Shown piece after piece: positions 18,815 to 27,072 of a stretch of 64,000 nt of DNA (position 1 is the first letter of the stretch; each line of letters opens with the position of its first letter). A model generated the notes under the pieces. The model was given only the letters and a program-made list of their open reading frames with translations, made no database searches and was not told the origin of the DNA. Where the stretch lies: NCBI GenBank assembly GCA_021202925.1, contig JAJQCD010000014.1, positions 124,001-188,000 of the forward strand, given 5' to 3'. The translations under genes were made by a program, and so were the position numbers. The DNA comes from Clostridiales bacterium (GTDB lineage Bacteria > Bacillota > Clostridia > Lachnospirales > Lachnospiraceae).

Positions 18815-19741
18815 CTAATTCAGTTTCAACAGTTTCTCAGCCTGACCGACGATCTCCTCGATGATCTCCTGGCAGGTCTGCTCCTTTGAAACCATACCGG
18901 CAATCTGCCCGGCCATCACCGTACCTCTTGTCACATCGCCTTCCTGCACCGCACGGCGCAGGGTACCAAGCGTCATGTACTCCAGTTCCTCGAAGCTCTT
19001 GCCTTCCGCTTCCATCTTCAGATACTCCCGCGTCATCTGGTTGCGCAGACAGCGCACCGGATGTCCGTGAGTCCGTCCTGTCACGGTCGAGTCGATATCC
19101 TTCGCCTTGATCACACGGTCCTTGTAGTTCTGATGAACCGTACACTCTTTCGCCACCAGGAAACGGGTTCCCATCTGAACGGCTTCTGCGCCCAGCATAA
19201 ACGCCGCTGCGATCCCTCTGCCGTCGCCGATACCGCCCGCCGCAATCACGGGGATCGATACCGCATCCACAACCTGGGGAACCAGCGTCATCGTCGTCGC
19301 CTCGCCAATGTGACCACCGGACTCCATGCCCTCGGCCACAACCGCGTCCGCGCCGTACTTCTCCATCCGTCTGGCAAGCGCCACGGAAGATACCACCGGC
19401 ATCACCTTGACACCGGCTTCTTTCCACATGCGCATGTACTTCTCCGGGTCACCGGCGCCGGTCGTCACAACCTTTACGCCTTCCTCCACAATGACCTTCG
19501 CCACTTCATCCGCATATGGACTCATCAACATCACATTGACGCCAAACGGCTTGTCCGTCACTTCCTTGACCTTCCGGATATACTCCCGGACAGCCTCGCC
19601 CGGCGCATTTGCGCCGCCAATCAGTCCCAGGCCGCCGGCCGCCGATACTGCCGCAGCCAGATTGTTCTCCGCCACCCAGGCCATACCGCCCTGAATGACC
19701 GGATACCGGATCCCCAACAATTCTGTAATTCTCGTTTCCAT
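18815..19741 (-). CDS. fabK: Enoyl-ACP reductase II FabK
   Basis: A 308-aa FMN-dependent enoyl-ACP reductase. ITELLGIRYPVIQGGMAWVA, VVAEGMESGGHIGEATTMTL and PVIAAGGIGDGRGIAAAFML are the FabK signature blocks. It catalyses the last reduction of the elongation cycle and replaces FabI, so an organism relying on it is expected to resist triclosan-type inhibitors. It follows acpP after an attenuator-like hairpin, which should make it less expressed than the carrier protein. Confidence 0.96.
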   Translation of the reverse strand: METRITELLGIRYPVIQGGMAWVAENNLAAAVSAAGGLGLIGGANAPGEAVREYIRKVKEVTDKPFGVNVMLMSPYADEVAKVIVEEGVKVVTTGAGDPEKYMRMWKEAGVKVMPVVSSVALARRMEKYGADAVVAEGMESGGHIGEATTMTLVPQVVDAVSIPVIAAGGIGDGRGIAAAFMLGAEAVQMGTRFLVAKECTVHQNYKDRVIKAKDIDSTVTGRTHGHPVRCLRNQMTREYLKMEAEGKSFEELEYMTLGTLRRAVQEGDVTRGTVMAGQIAGMVSKEQTCQEIIEEIVGQAEKLLKLN

Positions 19742-19777
19742 GAAAAACCTCCATCAAAACCTTACAGTTACCATTCC

Positions 19778-19804
19778 AAAAAAATGCGTCAGAGACGCAT
19801 TTTT
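19778..19804 (-). terminator. Attenuator-like hairpin between acpP and fabK
   Basis: AAAAATGCGTC and GACGCATTTTT form an 11-bp stem with a 3-nt loop, followed on the minus strand by more Ts (TTTTTTTGG). It is a textbook intrinsic terminator shape but lies inside the operon, so partial termination after acpP is likely. Confidence 0.75.
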
Positions 19805-19829
19805 AAAAAATACCGGATACGCTGACTGC

Positions 19830-20063
19830 TTACGCCTCCACACCTTTATCCTTCAGATATTTGATCACGTCGCCGACCGTCAGCAGCTTTTCCAGATCCT
19901 CAGACGGAATCTCAACGGAGTACTCATCCTCCAGCGCCATCACCAGCTCAAACAGATCCAGGGAATCCGCACCTAGATCATCCTTGAAAGAAGAAGCTTC
20001 CGTAATCTCATCCGCCTCCACGCTCAGCTGGTCCGCAATCAGTTCCTTCATTTTCTCTAACAT
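19830..20063 (-). CDS. acpP: Acyl carrier protein
   Basis: A 77-aa acidic four-helix protein with the phosphopantetheine attachment Ser in [17 protein letters not shown]. It carries the growing acyl chain. AAGGAGA lies upstream of the ATG. Placement between fabH and fabK is usual for clostridia. The hairpin after it suggests a larger share of transcripts ends here, in line with the need for excess ACP. Confidence 0.97.
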   Translation of the reverse strand: MLEKMKELIADQLSVEADEITEASSFKDDLGADSLDLFELVMALEDEYSVEIPSEDLEKLLTVGDVIKYLKDKGVEA

Positions 20064-20109
20064 CGTCTTGTTCTCCTTTTTATTGATTGATTAATGATAT
20101 GATTTGCAG

Positions 20110-20122
20110 CGATTTCAAATCG
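20110..20122. promoter_or_regulatory. Palindrome in the fabH-acpP gap
   Basis: CGATTTCAAATCG is a perfect 13-bp palindrome in the 102-bp gap between fabH and acpP. Its TTTGAAATC reading resembles the half-site of the operators upstream of fabH, so it may be a weaker regulatory site; this is tentative. Confidence 0.3.
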
Positions 20123-20165
20123 TGTCTTTCTGTGCGTTTCGAACCGCCGCATGATGTTGCCTGTC

Positions 20166-21128
20166 TTACCACTCGAGCAGTACCGCGCCCCAGGTGAGAC
20201 CGCCGCCAAACCCACAGAGCACAATCTTATCGCCCCGTTCCAGCTTCCCTGACCGGTTCAGCTCGTCCAGCAGAATCGGTACCGTTGCTCCTGATGTGTT
20301 CCCATACGCGCCAATGTTCATCGGCACCCGGTCCATCGACACATGAAGCCGTTTCGCAACCGATTCACAAATCCTTAAGTTCGCCTGGTGCAGAACAAAA
20401 TACTTGATCTCACTGATATCCGTATTCGACTCATCCAGTACCTGCCGGATGCACTCCGGCACCTTCTTCACCGCGAACCGAAAGACCTCCTGGCCATCCA
20501 TATAGACATAGCCCAGCTTCGGTTCCCTTCCATTCAGAAAGTTCCCCGTCGAACGCGCGGTACAGGTAAGCACCGGCCCCTTCGTCCCGTCCGAGCCAAG
20601 AACCGAGTGAATCACTCCGCTCTCGTCCGCCCGCACAACCGCCGCCCCGGCGCCATCGCCAAACAGCACACAGGTCGAGCGATCCGTCCAGTCCACGATC
20701 TTGCTCAGGCACTCCGCTCCGATCACAAGCCCGGTCCGATAAACACCTGTCTTCACAAATGCCTGTACCATAGACAAGGCAAACTCAAATCCTGTGCATG
20801 CAGCAGCAATATCGAACGCCACCGCATGTACCGCTCCCAGCATCGCCTGCACCTCACAGGCTCCGCTCGGTGGCAGGTTATCCGGCGTCGTCGTCGCCAG
20901 CACAATCACATCCAGTTCCTCTGCGGCTATTCCGGCGTCCTCCAGAGCCCGGCGTCCGGCCTCGGCCGCCATCATGCTGGTGCCTTCATCCATCGCAATC
21001 CGTCTCTCATGAATCCCGGTTCGTGAGACAATCCACTCGTCGCTCGTGTCAACCAGTTTCGCCAGGTCATCATTTGTTACAATCTGTTCCGGCACATAAG
21101 AACCGGTTCCCAACACCTTGCTTGTCAT
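20166..21128 (-). CDS. fabH: Beta-ketoacyl-ACP synthase III FabH
   Basis: The protein (320 aa) is the initiating condensing enzyme that joins acyl-CoA to malonyl-ACP. The Cys-His-Asn triad is visible in AACTGFEFAL, VLHQANLRI and GAYGNTSGATVPI. SRTGIHERRIA is the N-terminal signature. The ATG at 21128 has GGGAG at proper distance; the longer in-frame reading to 21230 runs through the promoter and is rejected. It is the first gene of the operon. Confidence 0.96.
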   Translation of the reverse strand: MTSKVLGTGSYVPEQIVTNDDLAKLVDTSDEWIVSRTGIHERRIAMDEGTSMMAAEAGRRALEDAGIAAEELDVIVLATTTPDNLPPSGACEVQAMLGAVHAVAFDIAAACTGFEFALSMVQAFVKTGVYRTGLVIGAECLSKIVDWTDRSTCVLFGDGAGAAVVRADESGVIHSVLGSDGTKGPVLTCTARSTGNFLNGREPKLGYVYMDGQEVFRFAVKKVPECIRQVLDESNTDISEIKYFVLHQANLRICESVAKRLHVSMDRVPMNIGAYGNTSGATVPILLDELNRSGKLERGDKIVLCGFGGGLTWGAVLLEW

Positions 21129-21161
21129 CTTGTGTCTCCCAAATAATTTGATTCTGTCAAT

Positions 21162-21190
21162 AGTTTGATAAACTGTTTTGAGTTTCAAAA
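21162..21190. promoter_or_regulatory. Two FabT-like operators upstream of fabH
   Basis: TTTTGA-GTT-TCAAAA (21176-21190) is a perfect palindrome with the TTTGA-N3-TCAAA plan of FabT (MarR family) sites. AGTTTGATAAACT (21162-21174) is a second perfect palindrome. Both lie just downstream of the -10 box, where a bound repressor would block transcription. No fabT gene is next to the operon. Confidence 0.6.
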
Positions 21191-21201
21191 TATTCAAAAC
21201 T

Positions 21202-21230
21202 ATTCTATATAATGAGGTATGATTTGTCAA
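21202..21230 (-). promoter_or_regulatory. Promoter of the fab operon
   Basis: TTGACA, exactly 17 bp, TAGAAT on the minus strand: a near-consensus sigma-A promoter about 75 bp upstream of fabH. Confidence 0.85.
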
Positions 21231-21330
21231 GCGTTATTTCTCCCGATATCGCCCCACAAAGACATACAGATTTATGATATCGCAAACCGGGGGGATATGT
21301 CAAGATGCTTTCGATATCTTTCCGGGAAAA

Positions 21331-21373
21331 AGCAGAGAGGAACCGCTGGTTTCCAGCGATCCCTCTCTGCTTT
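21331..21373 (-). terminator. Terminator of the surface-protein gene
   Basis: AGCAGAGAGG pairs with CCTCTCTGCT and an inner CGCTGG pairs with CCAGCG; on the minus strand the stem is followed by TTTTT. It is placed 40 bp after the stop of the large surface protein. Confidence 0.85.
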
Positions 21374-21411
21374 TATTTCCTGTCGTTTCCTGTTCCGGAT
21401 ATCCGGTTCCT

Positions 21412-24400
21412 TTACTGAACCCACGCTCCGTTTGCATCCACCTGATATCCATCCGGCGTCGCCTCACTTACATACATGGATCCGAACGGACGATTGCCCG
21501 CATTCGTGTAATTCCATGCCTCATCGGCTTCGCTGTAGGTCCAGGTCGGCTGTGCCGGCTCGATGGGATTGAAGAAATAGGAAACCCCGTTGATCACCTG
21601 CCAGCCGGTCAGCATTCTGCCATCGGACGGATTCAGATAATACCAGTAGCCGTCCTGCGGATCCTGATGCCAGCCAGTCAACATGTTGCAATCCGTCGGA
21701 TCCAGATAATACCAGGAACCGTCAATCTGCTGCCAGCCGCGGCACGCATATCCTTCTCCGTCGAAGTAATACCACTGACTGCCGAGTCTTGCCCAGGCGC
21801 TCTTCGGATAGCTTCCATTGGTATAACGATACCACCAGCCGCTGCCGTCATGCTGCCAGCTGCCACCGCTCGAAGAGCTTCCGGAGCTGGAGCTTCCACT
21901 GCCAGAGCCGCCACCGCTGGAACCGCCGCTGCTGCTCCTGGTTCTCAGCGCATCAATCGCTGCGTTCAGTGCTTCGGTTGCTGCATCGATCTCATCCTGC
22001 GTCGTTGCTGCTTCCAGAACTGCCTTTGCTTCCGCAAGGGCGGTCTGCATCGCACTCCATGTACTGGCCGTGTAACGGCTCTGCGTCTTAGCTTCCGCAT
22101 TTGTAATGGCTGCTTCAAGTTCGGAGGTATCGATCGTATCCTCCTCATCACTCGAACTGCCACTACCACTGCCGCTGCCACTGTCATTGTCGTTGTCATT
22201 ATCGCTGTCGTCGGATGCCTCGACCAGCGCTTCAATTGCTGCGTTCAGCGCATCCGTTGCCGCATCGATCGCATCCTGCGTTGTCGCATTTGTCAGCGCA
22301 TCTGTCGCCTCTGCCAGCGCAGCCTCCAACGCTTCCCAACTGTCAGAGGTATAATCGCTTTCGGTCAGAGCCTCTGCCGTCTCAATCGCCTCTTCGAGCG
22401 CCGCCGTGTCCAGTTCCTCATCTTCTTCGATCTCCGGTACTTCTACCTCCGTCTCGATCTCATAGATGCCGGTGCTCGCAAAATACTTGATGCCGGTAAT
22501 GGTCTTGCCAACCAGCTCTGCCAGGTTCGCCTCATCCGCATCCCAGCCAAGCTCAGATACTCTCCAGATGTTCACCACATGACGCAGGCCATAAACCGTT
22601 CCGTCCGAAGTGGTCAGGGTCACACCGTACACCTGATCGGTTCCGGCAGTTACATAATCGGTAATTCCATCCACAGAAAGCTCATAATCCGTATGCCTGC
22701 CTCCGGTAGAAAGCTCTACCGTTGCATCAATGCTGGTTACCTCACCTACGGCTGCACCAAATACCAGGTTTCCGTCAGCATCCACGCTGACCTCCTTGTA
22801 GAAGGACGGTGTCTCGCTCAGCACATAATACGAATAGCTACCGCTCTCAAACAACGCGTCGCTTCCAGTATAAGTTGTCGTGCTTGTCTGACCACGATTC
22901 GTTGTCGTAATTGTCACGCTGGATGCGTCTGTGATCTGTGTATAATCACTCAGGTCGACGCCTTCTCCCAGCTTCACCGGGAAGATCGCACCAGTGATGT
23001 CTGTTCCGTCCGCATTGACATGGTAGGAACCGCCCGCCAACGAGCCAGATAACGGCTTGCTGGTTGTTGCAGAACTATAAGCATCCACATCTGAAGTTCC
23101 CTCAGCCTCGTAGAACTCCGCATATGGGATGTTCATCAGGACATACTTATAAGGCACATACAGATCAACCGTAATTTCGTGAATTCCGTCATCTGTATAA
23201 TAGGTAATTCCGGTAATCGTCTTGCCCATAATCGACGCGTAGTGTTCCGATGAGGTCGGGCTGCCATGTACCGCTGTCGTATATCCGGTCGCAAATGCCA
23301 GGCTCGAACTTCTCCAGATATTTTCCAGATGTCGCAGACCGTAATCGGTTCCCTCTGCAGTATGCAGGACGACACCATACACCTCATCCGTCGAGAATTC
23401 AATACCATCAACCGAAATCTGATAATCACCATAATTTGTTGTCGCGGTGATTTCAGCCGTCGCATCAGAATCTTCTGCACTCGTTCCGGTCACACTGCCA
23501 AAAGACAATGTGCCATCTGCCGCTACCGTCATTTCCTTATAGAATTCCGGCACTTCACTCAGCAGATAATACGAATAGCTTTCACTCTCAAACAGAGCGT
23601 CGCTGCCTTCATAAGTTGTCGTGCTCGCCGTTCCTCTGTTTGTCACACTGATGGTGACGGAGCTCGTATCGTACACATGCGTATACGCGGACAGATCCGT
23701 TCCCGCCGGAACCTTTACCGGGAATGTCACGCCGGTGATATCCGTTCCTTCCGGATCGACATGATAAGAACCGCTCACAAGGCTCATGGTTCTTGTCTTG
23801 TTCAGTGTCGCAGATGTTACCGCATCGACCGGCACATCATTTTCTACCTCTGCCGCATAGAATTCCGCATACGGAATATTCATCAGGACGTAATAATCAT
23901 TTCCCGTTTCATAGACAAAGGAATAATCCACATATCCGGTTGAAGACACCGTAATTTCAAAATATTCACCGGAAGCGAACGCACTTGCCTCTGTATTCAG
24001 AGTCCCGTCGCTGTTGATCAGCGTCGCTGATCCATGACCGGACGCACTGTATGTCGTCCCGTTTACCGTCACGGAACTGATATTGCTTATATAGCTTTCA
24101 AACTGACTCGCGTTCGCACCGGTCGCCACAACCAGTGCCGGTTCTTCATTGTTCTCGTTGTAAACAGCCGGTACAAATGTTGTATACACGGTAAATGTCG
24201 TCACCAGATCCGCATATTCTCCCTGTGAATCGCTCACTGTCAGCGTATAACTTCCAATGCTGGAAGCAAGCAAGGTAATCGAACCATTCAGGACAACTGC
24301 ATTGACTTCGTTACCATCCGAATCCGTCACCGTATAGACTGCCCTGCTTTCAAACGGAACCTCGCCGGTAAACGTATAGGTGGTTGTATAGGTATTCGTA

Positions 24401-26670
24401 TCCGCAACCTCGACAGAAGCACCCGTCTTGATCGGTACATAAATACTCAGATCGGTTACCTCATAAATACCGCTCTCCACAATATAAGTCAGGCCGGTAA
24501 TTGTCTGTCCCATGATGGACTCATAATGCGCAGAGGAAGTCGGGCAGCCATGCACCGCCGTTGTAAATCCGGTGCACCAGGCCAGTGCGTTCTTTGGTCT
24601 CCAGTAATTTTCCAGATGACGCAGACCATAATCCGTCCCCTCTTCGGTATGGATGATCACACCATACATGGCTTCGCTGCTGAATTTAAACGCATTGACG
24701 TCCAGTTCATAATCGCCATAACTCGTCTCGGTTGTAAATGTAAGCTCGTCCGCAATGTCACTGTATGTCGTCGTCACATCCCCCACAAGGGCGCCGAACT
24801 CATATTCACCATCTTCATCAACCGTCAGTTCCTTGTAGAAATCCGGATCCGCGCTCATGCAGACAAAGGACCAGGTTGGGCTTGCCGCCAACGTATCCGT
24901 ATCCGCCACCTTTCCGTCGGTGGTCAGTCCGCTGCTGATGGACACCTTCACCGGGAACATGACGCCAGTCAGATCAGAACCATCCGATGACACATGATAA
25001 GCGCCGGACGCCAGTGAACCGAGTGTCTTGCTCATCGTCGCAGACGTATATCCGTCAACCGGAACGTCATTATTCACATCTGCCTCATAAAATTCCGCGT
25101 AAGGGATGTTCATCCGGACAAATAGCTCGTCCTCCGTCCAGTAAACAAATTCCAGATCCTGATAACCGGTCGCGTGTACGGTAATCGCATAGATACCAGC
25201 GGAAGTGATCGGGGCAGCATCTGCCTTGACAGAACCATCACTGCTGATGATCGTTGTACCATGATTTCCTGTATTATAGGACGTCCCATCGACCTCTACC
25301 GATGTGATCGCACTGACATACGTTTCAACCGTACCCTCAGCCGCATCTGCGCTGCTTGCCACCAGTGCCCTGGTTTCCGCATCATAGACAACCGGCATGT
25401 CATCCACATACAGATTGAACTCGTAAGACACAGCCGCATACGTCCCACTTGCATCCGTAATGGAAAGCGTATACAGACCACTGCTCACACTCTCGCCATA
25501 GTACAGATACAGGGTAACCGTTTCAGTCTCATCCTCGGCGACGGTCGCAATCGGATCAACCGTCACTTCCCAGTCTGTCATCTCATCGCCGTCGGAATTA
25601 TACACGGCATACTCCCGCTCGAAATCAGACGGGAAGCCGGAGATAGTGAGCGACGTATATGTAGCGGTCACCGATGCGTCCTCGACCACGATTTCCGCGT
25701 CTGTAATAATCGGAACATAGATTTCATCGAGATCAATTTCATAAATGCCATCGGTCGTGTAATAGGTAAGGCCGGTAATCGTCTCGCCCATCATGGACTC
25801 ATAATGCTCCGATGAAGTCGGGCAATTATGTACACTGGTTGTAAATCCGGTACACCAGGCCAGCGAATTCTTCGGCTTCCAGTAGTTCTCCAGATGGCGC
25901 AGGCCATAATCATGGCCATCCGTATGAATCACAATTCCGTTGACTGTGCCGGAAAGCTGATCCGCCGTCACATCCAGCTGATAATCACCGTAGCTGGTCT
26001 CAGTTGTCAGAACCGCTGATCCCTCGATCGATGTTCTGTCGCCCTCGACCTCGTCAAACTCATATCCATCCGCACCCAGCGTCACTTCCTTGTAGAAATC
26101 CGGAGTCTCATCCTCCCCCAGATTCAGATTGTACCAGGAATAACTCGGACTGCCGAACAGATCATCCTCATCCGCAACTTCCAGCGCTGCATCCAGTTCC
26201 GCGCTGACCTCCGCCGTGATATGTACCGGATAGGTCACGCCCAGAATCGCACTGCTGTCCTCATGGTAAGAGCCACCCGCCAGATTCGTATTCGTGGTCT
26301 TACTCTTTGTCGCGGAAGTAAACGCGTCAACGGGAACGTCATTGTCCACCTCTGCCGCATAGAAATCCGCATACGGAATATTCATCATCGCGTAGAAGTC
26401 GAGATCATTTTCCAGTTCTTCTTCCGCTTCCGCGTCTGCATCCGATGCTTTGCTGTTCGAATCACTTGCCGTTTCATCTTCGTCTTCCTCTGTATCCGAA
26501 GAATCGGCATCGGCATTCGAAGCGGTCGCCGTCGATTCTGTCGACGAATTGCCATTCGAAGAGCCTGACGAACTGTCTGCCAGCACCCAGAGTGAATTCG
26601 AGCTGCAGATCATCGCCACAATCAGAAGCGTCGCGATCGATCTGCGCAATCTGTTTCTTTCTGCTCGCAT
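21412..26670 (-). CDS. Large secreted surface protein: four Tp47-like modules, FIVAR repeats, cell-wall-binding repeats
   Basis: A 1752-aa secreted protein. A GAGGAGG site fixes the start at 26670, giving a signal peptide that likely ends WVLA/DSSS. An acidic Ser/Asp/Glu linker follows. Four modules open with the phrase MNIPYAEFY...DAxTSATxxK...GSYHV...TFPVKV (starting near 26395, 25115, 23895, 23145), which resembles the Treponema penicillin-binding lipoprotein Tp47. Modules 1 and 2 carry extra Ig-like and TGYxDxxFVY segments similar to Shr-type haem/haemoglobin-interacting domains. Two three-helix FIVAR-like repeats (near 22420-22215 and 22130-21950), Ser/Gly linkers, then YYF/GW choline-type wall-binding repeats (21860-21550) finish it. 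There is no LPXTG. Function is unknown; ligand or host-surface binding is inferred. Confidence 0.85.
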   Translation of the reverse strand: MRAERNRLRRSIATLLIVAMICSSNSLWVLADSSSGSSNGNSSTESTATASNADADSSDTEEDEDETASDSNSKASDADAEAEEELENDLDFYAMMNIPYADFYAAEVDNDVPVDAFTSATKSKTTNTNLAGGSYHEDSSAILGVTYPVHITAEVSAELDAALEVADEDDLFGSPSYSWYNLNLGEDETPDFYKEVTLGADGYEFDEVEGDRTSIEGSAVLTTETSYGDYQLDVTADQLSGTVNGIVIHTDGHDYGLRHLENYWKPKNSLAWCTGFTTSVHNCPTSSEHYESMMGETITGLTYYTTDGIYEIDLDEIYVPIITDAEIVVEDASVTATYTSLTISGFPSDFEREYAVYNSDGDEMTDWEVTVDPIATVAEDETETVTLYLYYGESVSSGLYTLSITDASGTYAAVSYEFNLYVDDMPVVYDAETRALVASSADAAEGTVETYVSAITSVEVDGTSYNTGNHGTTIISSDGSVKADAAPITSAGIYAITVHATGYQDLEFVYWTEDELFVRMNIPYAEFYEADVNNDVPVDGYTSATMSKTLGSLASGAYHVSSDGSDLTGVMFPVKVSISSGLTTDGKVADTDTLAASPTWSFVCMSADPDFYKELTVDEDGEYEFGALVGDVTTTYSDIADELTFTTETSYGDYELDVNAFKFSSEAMYGVIIHTEEGTDYGLRHLENYWRPKNALAWCTGFTTAVHGCPTSSAHYESIMGQTITGLTYIVESGIYEVTDLSIYVPIKTGASVEVADTNTYTTTYTFTGEVPFESRAVYTVTDSDGNEVNAVVLNGSITLLASSIGSYTLTVSDSQGEYADLVTTFTVYTTFVPAVYNENNEEPALVVATGANASQFESYISNISSVTVNGTTYSASGHGSATLINSDGTLNTEASAFASGEYFEITVSSTGYVDYSFVYETGNDYYVLMNIPYAEFYAAEVENDVPVDAVTSATLNKTRTMSLVSGSYHVDPEGTDITGVTFPVKVPAGTDLSAYTHVYDTSSVTISVTNRGTASTTTYEGSDALFESESYSYYLLSEVPEFYKEMTVAADGTLSFGSVTGTSAEDSDATAEITATTNYGDYQISVDGIEFSTDEVYGVVLHTAEGTDYGLRHLENIWRSSSLAFATGYTTAVHGSPTSSEHYASIMGKTITGITYYTDDGIHEITVDLYVPYKYVLMNIPYAEFYEAEGTSDVDAYSSATTSKPLSGSLAGGSYHVNADGTDITGAIFPVKLGEGVDLSDYTQITDASSVTITTTNRGQTSTTTYTGSDALFESGSYSYYVLSETPSFYKEVSVDADGNLVFGAAVGEVTSIDATVELSTGGRHTDYELSVDGITDYVTAGTDQVYGVTLTTSDGTVYGLRHVVNIWRVSELGWDADEANLAELVGKTITGIKYFASTGIYEIETEVEVPEIEEDEELDTAALEEAIETAEALTESDYTSDSWEALEAALAEATDALTNATTQDAIDAATDALNAAIEALVEASDDSDNDNDNDSGSGSGSGSSSDEEDTIDTSELEAAITNAEAKTQSRYTASTWSAMQTALAEAKAVLEAATTQDEIDAATEALNAAIDALRTRSSSGGSSGGGSGSGSSSSGSSSSGGSWQHDGSGWWYRYTNGSYPKSAWARLGSQWYYFDGEGYACRGWQQIDGSWYYLDPTDCNMLTGWHQDPQDGYWYYLNPSDGRMLTGWQVINGVSYFFNPIEPAQPTWTYSEADEAWNYTNAGNRPFGSMYVSEATPDGYQVDANGAWVQ
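22440..26395 (-). repeat. Four internal protein-coding repeats (Tp47-like modules)
   Basis: Module starts recur near 26395, 25115, 23895 and 23145. Each contains the conserved phrases IPYAxFY, TSATxxK, SYHV, TNYGDYxL-type and YGLRHLEN. Units 1-2 are about 1.2 kb, 3-4 about 0.7 kb because they lack the Ig-like/haem-type insert. Unit 4 has lost part of the NDVPVD segment. The pattern indicates tandem duplication followed by divergence. Confidence 0.8.
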
Positions 26671-26872
26671 AACTAACCTCCTCTTTTTCAATTTCCCGGT
26701 ATGTCGGAATCACCTGATCCCTGACAGCCGGTTTATCATAAACCGGTTTTACACGGGTATTGCAAAGGCAGCCCCGGCGGCCGGATGAGTTCCGCCTGAC
26801 ATGTCCTGCTTTTTATCCGTGAAAAACCGACTTACAATCCAACTCATTGACCCTGAAACAATCCAAAACTTC

Positions 26873-26887
26873 TTTGACAAGGTCAAA
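26873..26887. promoter_or_regulatory. Operator-like palindrome TTTGAC-AAG-GTCAAA
   Basis: A perfect 6-3-6 inverted repeat about 40-55 bp downstream of the -10 box of the surface-protein promoter. It may be a repressor site. The regulator is unknown. Confidence 0.45.
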
Positions 26888-26902
26888 CGCCATCATTCCA
26901 AT

Positions 26903-26947
26903 GTTAGATATCGCTAACTCATATCATTGTACTTCCGTCAGTTAGCG
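26903..26947. promoter_or_regulatory. GTTAG-type inverted repeats flanking the -10 box
   Basis: CGCTAACT (26912-26919) and AGTTAGCG (26940-26947) are 8-bp inverted repeats on either side of the -10 box. GTTAG (26903-26907) and CTAAC (26914-26918) form a second, overlapping inverted repeat with a 6-bp spacer. The half-site resembles the core of DtxR-family iron boxes, but spacing differs, so the regulator is not identified. Confidence 0.45.
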
Positions 26948-26955
26948 TATGTCAA
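26926..26955 (-). promoter_or_regulatory. Promoter of the surface-protein gene
   Basis: TTGACA, an 18-bp spacer and TACAAT on the minus strand. Confidence 0.7.
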
Positions 26956-27020
26956 CTCATGCAGATGATAATCTTTCTCATTTACGCGGTGCCGCCAGAT
27001 TATTCTGTCCATAATACACG

Positions 27021-27044
27021 AAAAACCGGAGCTTTATGCTCCGG
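27021..27044 (-). terminator. Terminator of the AAA ATPase gene
   Basis: CCGGAGC pairs with GCTCCGG around TTTAT; on the minus strand it is followed by TTTTT. It separates the ATPase from the surface-protein promoter. Confidence 0.85.
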
Positions 27045-27072
27045 CTTTCTATACGAAACCATTTCTGCTGTC

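Larger units (their letters stand above)
26671..27025 (-). other. Regulatory intergenic region before the surface-protein gene
   Basis: This 355-bp stretch has no supportable gene. It contains a near-consensus promoter (26926-26955) and several inverted repeats, listed separately, followed by a leader of about 250 nt. The long leader is not recognisable as a known riboswitch. Confidence 0.6.

Noticed and set aside
21412..21560. LPXTG sortase signal at the C-terminus of the surface protein
   Set aside because: There is no LPXTG, hydrophobic helix or basic tail; wall attachment is more likely through the YYF/GW repeats.
21274..23052. Long plus-strand open frame opposite the surface-protein gene
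   Set aside because: It is a shadow of the repetitive acidic gene on the other strand; no ribosome site, and composition is atypical for a protein.
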